Assembly: GCA_002189035.1 (NCBI GenBank)
Contig: NEEC01000013.1
Span: forward strand, 2,294,001-2,358,000
Origin: Utricularia gibba
Taxonomy: Eukaryota > Streptophyta > Magnoliopsida > Lamiales > Lentibulariaceae
DNA length: 64,000 nt
Direction: 5' to 3'
Shown here: positions 22,960 to 36,525 of the stretch, in pieces
Numbering within the stretch: the first letter of the stretch is position 1
Layout of the letters: every line of letters starts with the position of its first letter
Program-made: the position numbers and the translations under genes
The notes under the pieces: model-generated
Seen by the model: the letters and a program-made list of their open reading frames with translations, nothing else
Database searches by the model: none
What the model was told of the DNA's origin: nothing

Positions 22960-23240
22960 ATTCCAGAGAGATCACAGAGAATATCGAGAAAAAGATGATC
23001 GATTTCGTTTTCCTAGGGATTAAACACCTTAACTAGCCTTCTCCCGAACGGCCCTATCGAATTTATAGTGCAGGCTGGGCCCAGTAGAGCCGTTCGCTGC
23101 TGGGCCCATACGTACGCGGTCAAGTTATTCGCGAGAAAACCGTGTGGAAACCGTGGGTGGGCCCACCAGCTCGTGGGCCGCTAGCCGTTGCGTGTGGGTA
23201 CAGAATTATTCTCTCCCTCACAAACTACTCCATTTGGTTA
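22960..23240 (-). promoter_or_regulatory. SRC2 promoter with TATA and three TGGGCCCA palindromes
   Basis: On the minus strand a TATAAAT lies at 23061-23067, about 100 bp before the start codon. Upstream of it are three perfect eight-base palindromes TGGGCCCA at 23076-23083, 23101-23108 and 23158-23165, and another GTGGGCCG at about 23174. TGGGCC/GGCCCA words are known plant 'site II' elements bound by TCP factors. The block is much more GC-rich than the AT-rich DNA beyond 23220. Confidence 0.6.
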
Positions 23241-24100
23241 ATAAACTATTATTATAAAATAATGTGTAATAAATATATTTTAATATTCTAAAAATAATTT
23301 CGATCACACCCTCTATGTGACGTAACTGCAAACCCAAGTTTAAATAATAATAATATCGACACATTAATTACTGTACAATAGCACGTAATTATGGGACATG
23401 TACCCTAAATAAAGAAATCAAATCATTTAGAAAAATGATCATTCTTACTTTATTTCACATACATTAAAGTAAAAATTTTTCAGCCAATTTTTATAAATTT
23501 CTTTAGAATAAAAAAAACCAATTATGAAGGTTTTACATATGTTTTACAAAGCCATATTTTGAAGAAAAACACATCTATCAAAAATTAGGTATTTACAAAA
23601 ACGCACGTGTCTAAATAGTGAAACACGTTTATCAAATATAATAATAATAATAATATGGTTCTAATGCATGTAATTAGTACTTAGGAAATAATTTTAAAAA
23701 GGGATTGAAAATAGCGTTTGTTTACCAATTATCAAAAAAAAAAAAAAACACAACCCACAGCTCAAAATCGTGCCTTCAGTCCGACCGTAGAGTTGACTAA
23801 TGAATATTATCACAAGGTAAAAATGTATGTCTGTGTTCGTGCTGTCCGTACTCAAGCATCCAGACACTGGTTTCCTATGTACGGACGGCCCCAACACGGC
23901 ACTTCTGTACATGCATGCATCGAGGCCTGTCCAACTAACTGCTGTACAGAAACTGAGCACCAGAGAGGGCCCTGGTTCAAGGAACCACCGGTTGAGCCTT
24001 CCTTGGTTGCACGGCAGCCGAACCAGACATGGACCAAGGTGCCGCGCCGCACATTGTGGATCACTGCTCGCTGCTGATGAATAAGAGGAGGAAGCAGTTG
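23241..24100. other. AT-rich spacer and probable MED14 3' UTR
   Basis: From 23240 to 23730 the DNA is AT-rich, with a short (ATA)n tract near 23637-23655 and an A run near 23736-23748. From about 23760 to 24100 base composition is balanced and probably holds the MED14 3' UTR. Open frames here overlap on both strands and match nothing. Confidence 0.4.
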
Positions 24101-27100
24101 CTATGCTGCTTCTCTGAGTCCTTGCAGGCATGCTTGTAGTGTTCTCTGCACATTGTCAGCAACCGCCCTGAGCCTACCCTGTACAGCAGTAGCAGCAGCA
24201 GCATCTCCTCCGGGTGCAGGTGCTGCGCTTGCCTCCACAGTTCGAGCAACCCTCTGTTTGCAGAGGTCCCAGTCATCTGGCCGCAACCAGCATGCTCTGC
24301 CTCCATGGCTCCCCTCCATTCCAAGCAATGATACATTAGGATTCTCACCAAACAAGTATCTTAAACGAACCGAGACACAGTAGGGCAACCAAGCTGCCCC
24401 ACCAGCAGCGTTGATGTGAGGTATATGGGCAGAGTCCAGAACAATGGTTAATGCAAAGTCAACAGTGCTGTGAGCACGGTCGTAATGGATGTTGCTTTTC
24501 GAGGAGGACTGATTTTCAGTGATGCCATCCTCGGTTGCTCCTCTATGGTTTTCAAGGCACAACTCAATTCGGGATTTTTGAGCTGGGCTTGCATCGGTTC
24601 CTTGTCCTTGGGGCAATCCTTTCTTCCATGCAATGAGCTTCAGGAACTCTTTGAGAACTGAGATTGGCAAGGTCAGTAGAGTAATGAATGATACAACTCT
24701 GGAGGCATCATAAGGTTCTGATGCAACACGGCAACTGAAGTAGTCGCAAATTTCTCCAATCTCAGGTTGAGTTAATTCTTCATGAGCTGTAGTGGTGTTT
24801 GGCTGATATTGCGGATGAAACTTTTTTAAACTGAGGACTTGGAGAAGAAGTTGTACTCTGTGAACACTGACAGCAAACACGTAGCCTCTGCAAAAGCATT
24901 TCAGAAAACAGGTTGGACATGCAATAATGCCATTACACAGGAAGCAAAATTTGTCAAGCCAAAACAACTCAAGTTTCTCATGTATGACACTTTTCTGATA
25001 CATAAAACTCTGATTCAGAAAACTTTACGCCTCTTGATAATCATGCATGTCGAACTTAAAAAACATGCGTGTATAATGCCAAAACTCATTAACTAACAGA
25101 ATAGAACGCAAATATTTCACACCCAAACGGACACATCATAGACGAATCCCTGAATACAAGGAAATAAAAGGAAGTTTTGCAATTAGGGAAGAAGATGACT
25201 TATGCTGAAATAGACAGGTTATGCTGTAATGGATGATGGTGAATAGAATTTACCCGACATGAAAACGCAAGGCTGGCTGCTCCTGGTCCAAATTCAGCAA
25301 TGCACCCTCATTATACTTCAACTTTGACCCAAGGATCTCATTCAGAAGATCTGGCAATTGAGCAAATAGCCATAGTACGCCAAGATACTTAAGAATGACA
25401 CGTAGCACTTTCTTAAGCGCAACCAAGGGAACCCATCCACCACCATATCCTCCGTCATCACCAAGTCCAATAATAGCAGTATTAAGCTCTCCTCTAACGT
25501 GGGAAGGAAAGGCAGAGACAGGAGATCTTCGTAATGGGTTCAGACCAGGTGAACCGGAAGGTGTAGAAAGCACATTTCCAGTGCGTTTCATACCAGCAAC
25601 TGCATTTCCTGTTCTGGAAAATGTGGCAGTGCTTGTGACTTGCCGATTCCCAGCAATAGCAGATAGCTGAGGAGATGAGCTTGCAACTGGAGAGCTAGAG
25701 TTAGAAAATCCAAGTGCCTGTTGAGCACCTAAAAAATTAGAATCCAAGCCATTCAATTCCTGAGCCACATGCTCCATGATAAAAGGCCGAAAGTGTGGAC
25801 AGGGAAGAGATCCTCCAGTGGATGGCCCCACGTTTGGAGGAGTGGCTGGTTGTAACCAGACTTGATCTCCAGCAAAACACCGCATATCAACAGCAAAATT
25901 TCTTCGATAAATTATCCTAACCCAGTATGGGCCTCTCAGCACCACAGAAACATCAATTGGCAATAACGAACTGGGAACAATACCAGGGCCACTTCTCCCA
26001 GCAGCAGCAGCTGCAGCACCAGACACAGATCCTGTATTCTGAGTCCCAACAGGAAGTAATCCTGTGGGTAGCACAGAACTGCTTCCAATGTTGGGTGAAA
26101 CTTGACTACTGGGAGCCTTGGAATTGCTAGGTAAACCTTGAGATGGCACCAGTCCACCCTGCTTTAGGGAAGAGGGGATTGACATCGCGATGCTAGGTAA
26201 TGCAGAAACAGGAGCTGCGCGGGCAGGCCTAGTGGCAGCAGCAAGAGCATGCAACGGTCCCGCAGTTAATTGAATGCAATCCAGAAGGGAAACAACTTCA
26301 CCACCATTTATGAAATCTTCTAGAAACTGTGTAAAAATCCGAATTGCCATCAAGTTAGAGGAGGTATTTTCATGAATGATCCACTCACATAGTCATCAAG
26401 CAATCAACCAATTTAATGACTTCGAATTATTACAGGACCAATGTCTCATGACAGGGCAAAGACTCAGCTGATCAAAACTCTATGCTAGATTGCTTGGAAG
26501 TAGCAAAACATGTATTTGTTGATCCTTGTAAGTAGGTTTGGCTTTAAATGCTAAGGATGGATGTCATTCTTGATGAAATAAACTGGTGATTGATAATTGG
26601 TCAAATAAAAAAAACTGTAAAAAGTGAATCGCTGTTAAAAGTATGTCTCTTGCAAAAATTTCCATGCATAATGCATTTAGCTTTAAATATTCCTTTGGTC
26701 ATCCCTAAGATAAGCTTGCGCATTATCTGTCTGGGTATGAGCAAAAAAGGAAAACAGGTGGTAACAGTAATTTAATGAGTGATGGGCAAAGAAGCAGGAA
26801 GCTGTTAAAACATGCAACCAACAGGAGGAAAATTTTCACATAAATAAAGACTGGAACAAACCTTTGTATGGGGCCAGAGCTGGTCTGGGGATACATGCAT
26901 TCTACATCCCACTTTACCTGACTCCCACTCCACAACAAACCGAGCAACGATCCCTGAAATAAAACTAAACCACAAACTCATGGGCCCAACAGCTTCAATT
27001 CTAAATGCTCTTCTCATTTGTTCAGAAAAACTAGCAGCGCCCTCAAATCCAGTTTTTGGTCCATAGAGAAACTTTTCATCGGTGACTGTATTGTTGTCAT

Positions 27101-30100
27101 GAAATTTACCATCAGTTCTGGGAGTTAGCAGCTTTCGCATCCCAAGGGCAAAACACCTCGCATTTGAAAGCCTTTGCAGATCAGCCACCATCTTACTGAT
27201 GCTGTCATCCTCCACGGTATTGTAGCTCAAAACAACACCTTCAAGATCATAGCGAATGTGGGAGTCCACATCAGATGTATTCGCAATTCGTACACCAGAA
27301 CCCCATGGTGTATTACTGCTCCCCTTTTGGAGCTCCCACAAGTCTCTGTAGTGAGAGTCAATGATCTTAACATCCCAATACAAGTTTCCGGGTCTACCTA
27401 GTCTCAAGCACATACAATTCCATGAATTATCCATGAGAAAAGGAAGTCGGAACCACAAGCAACAGGATGCACTTCTTAGACCTACTTCTTCCACATAGGG
27501 AATGTGAAGTGCTTCCATCTGACTTGTAAGTCGGGCATGCTTAATGCACAAAGAGGAATGCCTGATTATGCGAAGCAGCACAGATACATATATACCAGGA
27601 GATCCATTACCCTTGTTCACGTCATCAATAAGATCTGTAAAACCAAGATCCTCAGTTATATTTGGACGATAGTGAGAAATGAGTGACTGTGCAGGATTTA
27701 GCATTGCATCGCCAGGCTTCCTTCTCTTGCTGGATGGTTCATCAATTTCTAAACATGGGAGGGATGAAAGGGATTTTAACATATCTGACACGGAGCGCTT
27801 GAGCAGTATTCTATCATGTGGAGAAGAACCTTCAATATTTGACGATTTGGGCATACAGGCATCATGCACTGGAGCTGGGAAGAGGGGCAGAAAAAGGCGT
27901 TAGAGATACCAATCTCCTAGAACTAGATAAAAAACAAAAGGCACATTAGTAAAATAAACTTCTTACAATATGTAGAAGCAATGTTGTTATCCGATCCAAG
28001 ATAAGTAGAAGCTCCAGATACACCACTATGAACCAAGCTTTTCGATTCCGTATATTTGAGGCCAGGAAATGGGAGTCGAACAGTAGAATGCTCCGACACA
28101 CCAAGATTTTCCTCATTAATACCTTGAGAATTCGTGTTAACTGAAGTTAGAGATCCAAGAGAAGCCAAATCCTGATCAGATGTTGAAGGTTTAGCGCCAT
28201 GAGAATTCATGGAAAATAATCCATAAGGCCTTGCATTCGAAAGATCAAAGTTGGAAGTAGTGGACTCCTCACTTGAGGCTTTCACCAGATCAAAAACCTC
28301 ATCAACAATAGCAGAGAAATTTTCAGCTGAACCTCCCAGACCACGATTATAAGACAGGGCATGCTCAGAGACATCAGCAACATTAACATCACCAGAAACT
28401 GATTCAGCCATTGGAAGGTCAAGAAGGCTCAAACCAAGTTCATCCCCTGGAGTATGCATTTGAGCCAAATCTAAATTTTTTACCCGAAAAATTTTGGTAA
28501 TGTCACTAAATAATTCAGCTTTTCCTGAAGACTTCAACTTTGCTTCTATTAGCTTAGGACAAGGTTTGAATTCCCTGTCAAGTTGCATCAACAAGAAGTA
28601 AGAACCCCCACCTTCAGGGAAACCCATGAGCAAAGACTCGGAATCATCTAAAATCTCCTTGGGGAGTTTCACTGTTGTTGAACCATGTTCAATTACCTAA
28701 AAGGAGAACAAAAACTTATTATTATGAAAAATGATCAACATAATCCAGCAAGTTTTTGAAATACTTTCCACAAAACCGTGTCACTATTTAGTAGTATAAA
28801 AAATATCCCCCATTTCAAGTATGATTTCATTATTTCAAGTCTTGCACCCATAATACACTTTTTGTGCAATTGGAAATCACAGATCATGGATACCAAGCGA
28901 GGATGGACAAACGGGTTAAGGCATCTTCAAGGTACCCAAGCTCACCATTCCATAAATCAAAAGGATTACTACTTTACCATTGAAATATGACACAGATTTC
29001 AAAAATACATCACATTGGCAGTTGAGCACTTCGATAATGATCACTACAGTATTACTTCTCTAAAGATAACTGAGAAAACACATACCTCAAGGCCTAGGAA
29101 CCTCCCAATGCATGCAAATAAATGTAAAATACTGTTTTTCCTCAAGTTAATGAATGCCTTTGCAGCCGTAATAGTTCCTTGATTCAGTGCTTCTTCATAT
29201 TCAGTCAAAACCTTCGGCAATACTATATTCTTTGGGGAAAAAAGAAGGAAGCGACCATTCCTGCACATTGCGAATTTATATTAACCATAAAATAATATTC
29301 TGGTGTTTGATATCCCATATACCGCAAAAAAGTCCAAGGTGGACATTGTAAATTTCAACAAATTAGGCTTCTAAAACTGTCAGGAACACCTGCAAGTTGA
29401 GTTAAATAAATGTAGAAACAGTTCTCAGGGTTCTTTCAAACTACAAGCATCCATATGAGAATAAGTTTCAAAAACGGGGCTTTCACAAAACATAATTCAA
29501 TGTAAAAATAGAAGAAAAGAAAAACCTTATGTTTATTGCAAGTGAGAAAAACGAACTTCCATAGGCACGAACATGTAGAACTTCTTGGTCATTTTGATTC
29601 TGAAATCAAATGCATCCAAAATAATGTTAGAAATGCATATTGTTGAAATAAAAGAGGGAAATAACAGAATTATGAAGACACGCTCATCTGACTGAAATAT
29701 GACTCACTTAAGAGAAAGAAACTCAACATGGAAAAAACGCTCATAGACTACAGAACTATTAGATAATAAACAGACGTTGAAAAATTATATTTCCAGGTTG
29801 TCTAAGGTCATTTGGATCATGAACATCTGCTCAACATACAGGCACATAAAGAGCATTAAAGCAGATTAGAGGGATATATGAGAATTCTAAATGCATTGGA
29901 ATTTCATCAAACCAACTGAATTGAAAGTAAAATATCAGTATTCATGCTTCATACCTTCTCTTGATCATCAGCATTGTAATGATCCAAACAAAAATGAAGT
30001 TTCACGTCACCAGAGGTTCTGTTTATCTCTCCACTATTATCCAGTTCTTTGTATATCTCAAGCAATCGGGTGTATTTGTTACAGCGAATGGCTCTGAGAA

Positions 30101-32206
30101 GTAGTGACTCAACATCAATGCAACTGCAGTCAAGGGTAAAATCTGCCTCATATCCAGTGACAGGGTCAATCACGAAAGTGCTGTGTAGACACTTTAACTG
30201 CATATCAGGACCTGGTTCAATTTTCAAAAAAGTGGATGCCACAACCTCAGGTGTTCCTATGTTTCTATCAAGATCCACCCAGTACACCACTTTCAGTCCA
30301 GGAGTTCTAAGGAGCGCAGTGTCAGTTTCTCCATCTTGTGCACCATGGACAGATGTAGCGGTTACTCCCTGACCAATCCCATCAGATATGAGATCAAAAC
30401 GAATTGCATCTTTCCATCTACCCTGCCTGAGCACTTGAACTTGTCTTATAATGGTGTCCATAATAAGAGCAAGACAGAGCTCGTGAAGAATGGAATAGAG
30501 TGTAATGAATGGGGTATCAGACGCAGCCATCCTGCGTTCTAGATCATCACCTAAGGCATGCCTTCGTGATTCTTCCAACTTCAAGCGTCCACTCCTCTCA
30601 CCTACAAGCAACTCCAGGTGTAGTATCCTCCACATTGATAGGTGCCCTCGATATCCAAGGGTTACAAGAACTTTAAATTCCCCATCAACACAAAGCAACG
30701 CAACACCATTAGACACATCAACTCGACTTAGTTCCTTCGGAAGTGACATTTCAAGTAATTTTGATCGAACAAGAGTATCAAGTTTCTTGAGAGCTGGCCC
30801 TTGTTCATCCTCAGTCAATGTGTTCTGCATGCCAACATCTTCTATGCATTTTGGTAGACGCTGATATGTCCCAGAAAGAAGCACTTCAATGGCAGATGGA
30901 ACATCATATATGGGGGCACGAGCTTGCTGAAGTCCTTCATGCATAAAAAACATTGAGTCTGCGGCTTGTGTGAAACAAGTGTCATGACTTGACAGAGTCG
31001 ATGACAGCTGCTGACAATACTGTATCAAAGGAACCTGCAAGGAGGAATGATGAAAGAAAATTAGCAAGGACCAAAGGTGGCTTAAAGAAACGAATGAAAA
31101 TGCACGAATATCTTTTTCTTTATTCGAGAAATTAATGAAAAGACAAGGGAACTTGGGATGGAAAAAAAATCATAACTTTCTTGATGATAAGAAAATTAGT
31201 TATCAAAATAGAGCAACACAAATAATTCAACCAATGGAAAACTCCTGTAACACCTATTGATGCATTCAAGTAATATTGATAGTAAAATACAAGATACCTT
31301 AGAGTCATTTCAAAGCATGAGTTAAGCAAAGAACGCTAGCGTAGGATATACAGGAAAACAAATGCAGGATAATAAGAGACGACATATTTCTACTTAGATG
31401 TTGTAAAAAAATTACGGGTACATAAGAAATCTAATAAAAGTTGCTTTTAAGTTCTCAAAATATCTCTAGGAACCTAAGTAGATATATAACTTCGATAAGT
31501 GCAGCATCGCTTAGGACTAAAAGAGGACTAATGGACACACAACAAATTCTGTTAAGGGAGACAAACGCTTAGACGTGTTCATTTTTTACTTGCAGCAGCC
31601 AATTCAAAGCAAGAGTCTGTTTTTTTTTTTTTTTTTGATTATATCGTCTATAGACCATCCATATTCCAACTTCCCAATCCAAGTTGTTTTCCGTACTCAA
31701 AAAAAAAAAAAAAAAAACAGGAACTTCCATATCCTTCAAAGTTAGCTGCAAATATAAGCTGTTCTCATATCTTCAAATCTATGGCTTAAAGCGCGGGATA
31801 AAAAGAACTAGAAAGCTCCACATTCGAAAACTTGGCTTAAATTTTAACACCGCCGTCCACCAAACACCTCAGAAGTAAGAACAATTTCTAGTTCCTAAAA
31901 GTCACCACGCATCGCACAAACCCATCCCAGTAGCACCCCAAAGAAGAGGACGCCAGAAAGGGGAAAAAGGATAAAACCAAAACGAACCTGCTGGCACCAC
32001 TTGGAAAGGACATTAAGGCGCAAAAACCGTTGCTGCGTCTTGACAATGTACTTCAAAATCATAATCTTCTTATCGGAATCAGAGGAGAGGACGGAGGACT
32101 TGGACTTGTCCACCAATTCCTTCAAAGAAGCGTATGATTCCTCCGCGGTTCGCTTGACCAACGCCGCGAAATCCACCATCTCTACCCCGCCTCCACCATC
32201 CTCCAA
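24101..32206 (-). CDS. MED14: Mediator complex subunit 14 (MED14 / STRUWWELPETER)
   Basis: Eight exons: 32206-31988, 31034-29955, 29599-29526, 29260-29086, 28696-27967, 27874-26862, 26326-25254, 24887-24101. They total 5,151 nt, 1,716 aa, close to the Arabidopsis protein (~1,700). MED14 is the scaffold linking head, middle and tail of Mediator in the nucleus. In Arabidopsis it controls cell number in leaves, cold- and defence-gene expression. The N-terminal conserved domain is clear: VDFAALVKRTAEESYASLKE, KTQQRFLRLNVLSKWCQQVP, SSHDTCFTQAADSMFFMHEG and RAPIYDVPSAIEVLLSGTYQ. Further blocks are VLVTLGYRGHLSMWRILHLE, HALGDDLERRMA and, later, NQGTITAAKAFI, YWVRIIYRRNFAVDMRCFAG and YGGGWVPLVALKKVLRVILK. 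All joins are in frame. A Ser/Thr/Gly-rich linker lies in exon 7. Confidence 0.96.
31620..31717. repeat. Poly(T)/poly(A) inverted pair in MED14 intron 1
   Basis: Seventeen T (31620-31636) and nineteen A (31699-31717) are separated by 62 bp, inside the first intron of MED14. In RNA from either strand the two runs could pair. This may be the relic of a small retroelement or simple slippage; no target duplication was found. Confidence 0.5.
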
Positions 32207-33142
32207 CTGCGGGAATCAGCGGCTATCGTCGAATTCTCCAAAGAAGCGGAACTGTCATCGGAGGCACCCTTAGGGTTTGTAGGCGATTGTGAGCAGTTTC
32301 CGGCCCCTCCTCCTCTCTCACTTTTCCCTCCCCGCAACGACCATCTTCAGTGACGAACGTCTTCTTTTAAATGTTGACCTGTCAACGCTATCTACATATT
32401 CAACACAAACAAAGCCCAGCAATTCACCCCTCCATCTTCATCCTAACCAGCATATTTTTTTTCCTTAATTTTTGTATAATATCTAAAAAAGCCGAATCTT
32501 CAATTATTTTTACTCCTATACACAGAAAATAATTTTTGAGTACAAAAATAATATTAAATTGATGCCTACTAATTAAAACCAATTATTGCTATATTTTGCC
32601 CTTCTTTGGGGATGAGCACTCCCACTTTTGAATCTCATGTAGGCAATTACCTAAGAAAATTAATGTTTTTTTCCATATTTAATTTAATTTATGTAATTTT
32701 ATACTATATATACATATAATATTTATCGGATTTAAATAAATATCATAATTTGTCCCCCTCCTCGAATTATGTAAATTGGCAAATACAGGTTTTAACTGGG
32801 TATGTAAACTGAGTTTATGTTTGCTCGTTTGCAAGGTTGTAACTCCGTACCAAATGTAGATTTACTATCAAATCTATCTGAAAGCCTATGCAAACCCACA
32901 TATAAAATGCATCCTGTGTGTTAAAATCAAATTAAATTTATCTCATCACCTATTTATGGATATGAGTGTGGGGGTGACGGAGGGTGATCCAGGGAGCCGA
33001 GCATTGAGGCTACGCCCGGTACCGGTACGGATGCGGGCCGAGCGTTGTGCGGATACCCGGCGGAGCAGGCGGCGTACTCTGGTTTTCATGGATACACGGC
33101 TTGGTTGCTTTACAGATGGGAGAAAGTTGGCTTTTTTCTAGG
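32207..33142. other. MED14 promoter, AT-rich block and GC-rich patch
   Basis: From 32207 to 32400 is the MED14 promoter and 5' UTR, with CT-rich stretches. From 32450 to 32950 the DNA is AT-rich. A sharply GC-rich patch follows (about 32960-33090), with the words GGTACCGGTACGG and GCGGATACCCGGCGG; it ends near the stop codon of the coiled-coil gene. No gene is recognised in it. Confidence 0.4.
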
Positions 33143-35262
33143 CTATGAAGGAAAAGGATACCTAGAGAGACAGTAATCTCTCCCACGGGAACCACTGCTG
33201 TCTCTGGCCAGGATTCCTTCGACGTCTCCTATGATTCTTGCCAGCCATATCTCCAGGTTCCTCTGGACTTCCTTGAGTGAGAGGTGTGCGCGCCTCAGGG
33301 CCAGCTTCCTCGGCCCGTCTCCCAGGCCATCTTCCATTTGGCACCTCCCCATCTGGGATTGTAAACCCATCAGCTTTTGACCAGCTTCAGATGTGCTCTG
33401 TTGGAGTCGGAAGGCTTCCCGCAGAAACTCAGTCTGCCTCTGCGTTCGGAACTCAGGATTCAGGAGGCTGGCTTCATGTGGATCTTGCTATCAGAGTTCA
33501 AAAAAAGAAAGGTTCACATCAGAAAGTTGATGCCTTTTTGTCTCTGATCTAGCAAACAAGTACAGAGACCTTACCATTCGATGGCAGAGGTCTTCGAGCT
33601 TGCAAGATAGTGTCCGGTACCTCTTAGCCTGTTTTCGCAACTGGGATGCTAACTTTGAGCCATTAGATCCCTTGCATATGGCTCCTAAATCCAGCAGATC
33701 TTGCTCAAGCAGCTTCATTTTAGAGGCAACTCCATTAGACTCCTCACCGTCCATCTTCCAAGGCGACTCTCGTCTGAAACAAGGCACGAACAAGAGAATC
33801 TATTCAGCAACGGTGCGTTCTTAGGGAACCATGTGAAATGAGACTTGGTTACCTTGAGACAACATGCTTCATCTGGTAATGGGATTCAGCCGTCTCTAAC
33901 TGCATGTCCTGCGTAAGCAAATCAGACGAATCTGTTTATGAAGCAGTTAAGAGGATGTTTTGTTGGTTCTCGTGCATCTGCTTTGCATGGCGAAGAGAAA
34001 GCGCAGAATAAACATCCAAGTAGTAGGGATGCAAAACAATGTAATCAATCTGCAGTGCAACACTGAGCATATAAGCAACTACTATCACAACTGAAAAGAT
34101 AGGCAACATCACGAGGTGGGCCTTCTTCATTCTTTAACCTGGATTCTTGAGAAAAAAGCTTGGGATGTTCAAGCATGTGATGCACAGATCACGAGGAATC
34201 CAAATACAAACAGGTAGCATTTTGAAAAGATGCAACAGTAAAAGTAAGAGGATTTTCACCTTTTACATGAAGTAAAAAGTGAAACTTTAAACTACATACA
34301 GTTTTGGCTGGGATGATCTGTGTAGTAAAACAATGAGTCCACCCTATATGCAGGTTATTGGTATTGTGAGGGAAAAAGGCAATGGATTGTGTAGAACGAA
34401 CAAGTTCAGGATGTAGCAAAAAGGGAAACAAAGATAGCAGCGTCTTTTCCTACAGACGCAATTGGCTTTGATACTAATCAGCTAACGCCACATGCTCCAC
34501 TAAATAAGTATCAGATTCAGTGCAACTGAAATCAACGAAGTGACATCAATCCTCAAGCTGGAAGATAAAATTGAAATGCAGAAGCAACAGTGTTACCTGC
34601 CAAAGACTTGCTTTCTCAGACCAGAATTTGGAGGCTGGATGATGAGAATACTCCGGTGGACTAAACCCACAATTGCTCTGACAGTAAACAGATCCAATTT
34701 CTTCTACTGTATCATATTCAAGGGCACCAGAAGCCCCAGCTTTCCCATACCCCATTTCACCCAAATCATCACAATGAGCAGCAGCTCTACTCATAAACTT
34801 GAGCATTTCATCCTTGTCACTAACCTCCCTATTCAGATCATCAATTCTAGCCTTCAACTCAACGTCAGCTCGCTCAAAATCCTCGATCTTACCCTTCAGA
34901 AACGCAATCTCCTCATTGCATTCATCGATCTGCTGACAAAGTCTCTTCTCTTCCAACTGCCAAGCGTGCCTGTGGCTGGCAAAAATCTCGACAACTCTTG
35001 CATTTGCCTTCGAGTCCTCCTTCATCCGGCAACGAAGCTGTCTCAACTCCTCCTCTGCCTCCAAAAGCTTAAAAGACAGGGCCTTGTTTTTGGATTGGAG
35101 ACTAGAAACTAGTGAAGTCGAGTTTCTGGGTAACAACCCAAGAAACACAGCAAAACTTAGGCCTAAATACGAGCATAAAAGTTTACCAACTTGTTCATCA
35201 GAATCACGATGGGGGTCGTTCTCTCGGAAACCGAGGAGATCGCGATCTCCTTGTGAAGCCAT
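33143..35262 (-). CDS. Plant coiled-coil protein (USO1/golgin-like annotation), function unknown
   Basis: Exons 35262-34597, 33908-33853, 33773-33575 and 33487-33143; 421 aa, all phases good. The start at 35262 (MASQGDRDLLGF) fits plant relatives better than the in-frame ATG ten codons upstream (35292). A short hydrophobic segment (YLGLSFAVFLGLLP, ~33-46) precedes long heptad-rich helices (SLQSKNKALSFKLLEAEEEL, LEEKRLCQQIDECNEEIAFL, DVELKARIDDLNREVSDKDE). Exon 3 adds SKMKLLEQDLLDLGAICKGS and exon 4 ends in EVQRNLEIWLARIIGDVEGI and a YCLSRYPFPS tail. Plant databases often label this family as intracellular transport USO1-like because of coiled-coil similarity; that is not evidence of function. 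A role as a structural or tethering protein is only a guess. Confidence 0.75.
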
Positions 35263-36525
35263 TTCTTCTTCTTCCTTCAAACGCTCAGCCACGAGTGAGA
35301 ATCTTGAATGTCGATGGCCCCGGCCCCCTTTTCTTCCATTTTGCTTTACGGTTGGTTATGATTCCTCTTGGGGGAGTTTTTTTCCTTCTGTTCCTCCCAC
35401 CTCCCACCTCTATGTTGGTAATAAATGCAAAGTGCTCGCTCACTGTCTGAAGCAGCCAAACTGGTGCATTTGGTGGGACCCATGCCTTCTACACACTCTA
35501 TATATTAAAAAATATGACAATATTTTTTATAATATTTTTATATCAAATTCAGGAATGATGTGGGTTTGAATTACAACATCGTTGTCGACATCAATATTAA
35601 ATTACAATTTTCAACTCTTTTATTAAATCTAAGAAATTGGTAAATTTAACATCAGGAATGATGTGGTTTGAATAAATAATAAACTGAAAGAGCAAGATAT
35701 ATTATTGCCACGTGACTAATGCATTTTTATAAAAAAACGTGCAAATTAGGACCATGAATGTAGGAAAAAAATTGTATTCAATTAAAAAATAAAAAATGAA
35801 AATAGCATTATTTTACTGAGTAAAATATTATAATAGTCTAATAAATAAATTGGGAGAAAGCCAGCCAGGCAAGCCCGCCGGTCGAACCGGTACAGTTGGG
35901 TGTTTGAAAAACATAGGGCAGGGACGCAAATATCTCAAGGTAGTCGGGGCGTAATCGTAAAGTCACTCTGCACAACCATCAGGTGCGTCGCCATTTAGTC
36001 TAATAAAAACTATTTATGACTTGAAAGATTCTATAATAATTGAATCATTTATTTTTTAATATTTTATTTATAAAAAATAGAATAATTATTTTAAAAATCA
36101 TATCATAATTCAATTATAATTAAATCACAATTCATTTTTTTTACTTTAAAAATTCATCATCTAAAACGATTCAATCGATTGATCTTTTAACTCCCCATCC
36201 CGTTGTTAAATTGGATTGAGGGAGCACATGTTGGATCACTAACGTAACTCCACAACCAAATGCTCGGTTGGAGCGACGCCTCTTCAGTTTTGTGCATCGG
36301 CAGAATAACTACCGATCAACAGTGAACAGGCACTAACGGTGCCTCCTCCTGTGCCAACACTTGAGCACACAGTCCTCCTATGTATGACTAGCGAACAAGA
36401 ACGAACCTGAGGCGCGCCGCCGAGGACTGTGGCTTGCCTTCCTTCATCAAACGTATGGCGGGTGACTGTTGCTGCATCTCTCAGACAAGTTAGTTACACG
36501 CGAGGGGGGAAGTAGGATGCGCGGC
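35263..36525. other. Spacer between coiled-coil gene and formin
   Basis: The first ~150 bp are the promoter and 5' UTR of the coiled-coil gene. From 35500 to 36180 the DNA is very AT-rich, interrupted by a balanced patch at about 35870-35995 containing GGTCGAACCGGTACAG. The part from 36200 to 36525 is balanced and is presumably the formin 3' UTR. No gene was found. Confidence 0.4.

Noticed and set aside
35101-35195. Possible intron inside the first exon of the coiled-coil gene (GTAAAC...TTTCTAG on the minus strand)
   Set aside because: Removing it would put the following heptad-rich helix out of frame, while leaving it in gives one open frame.
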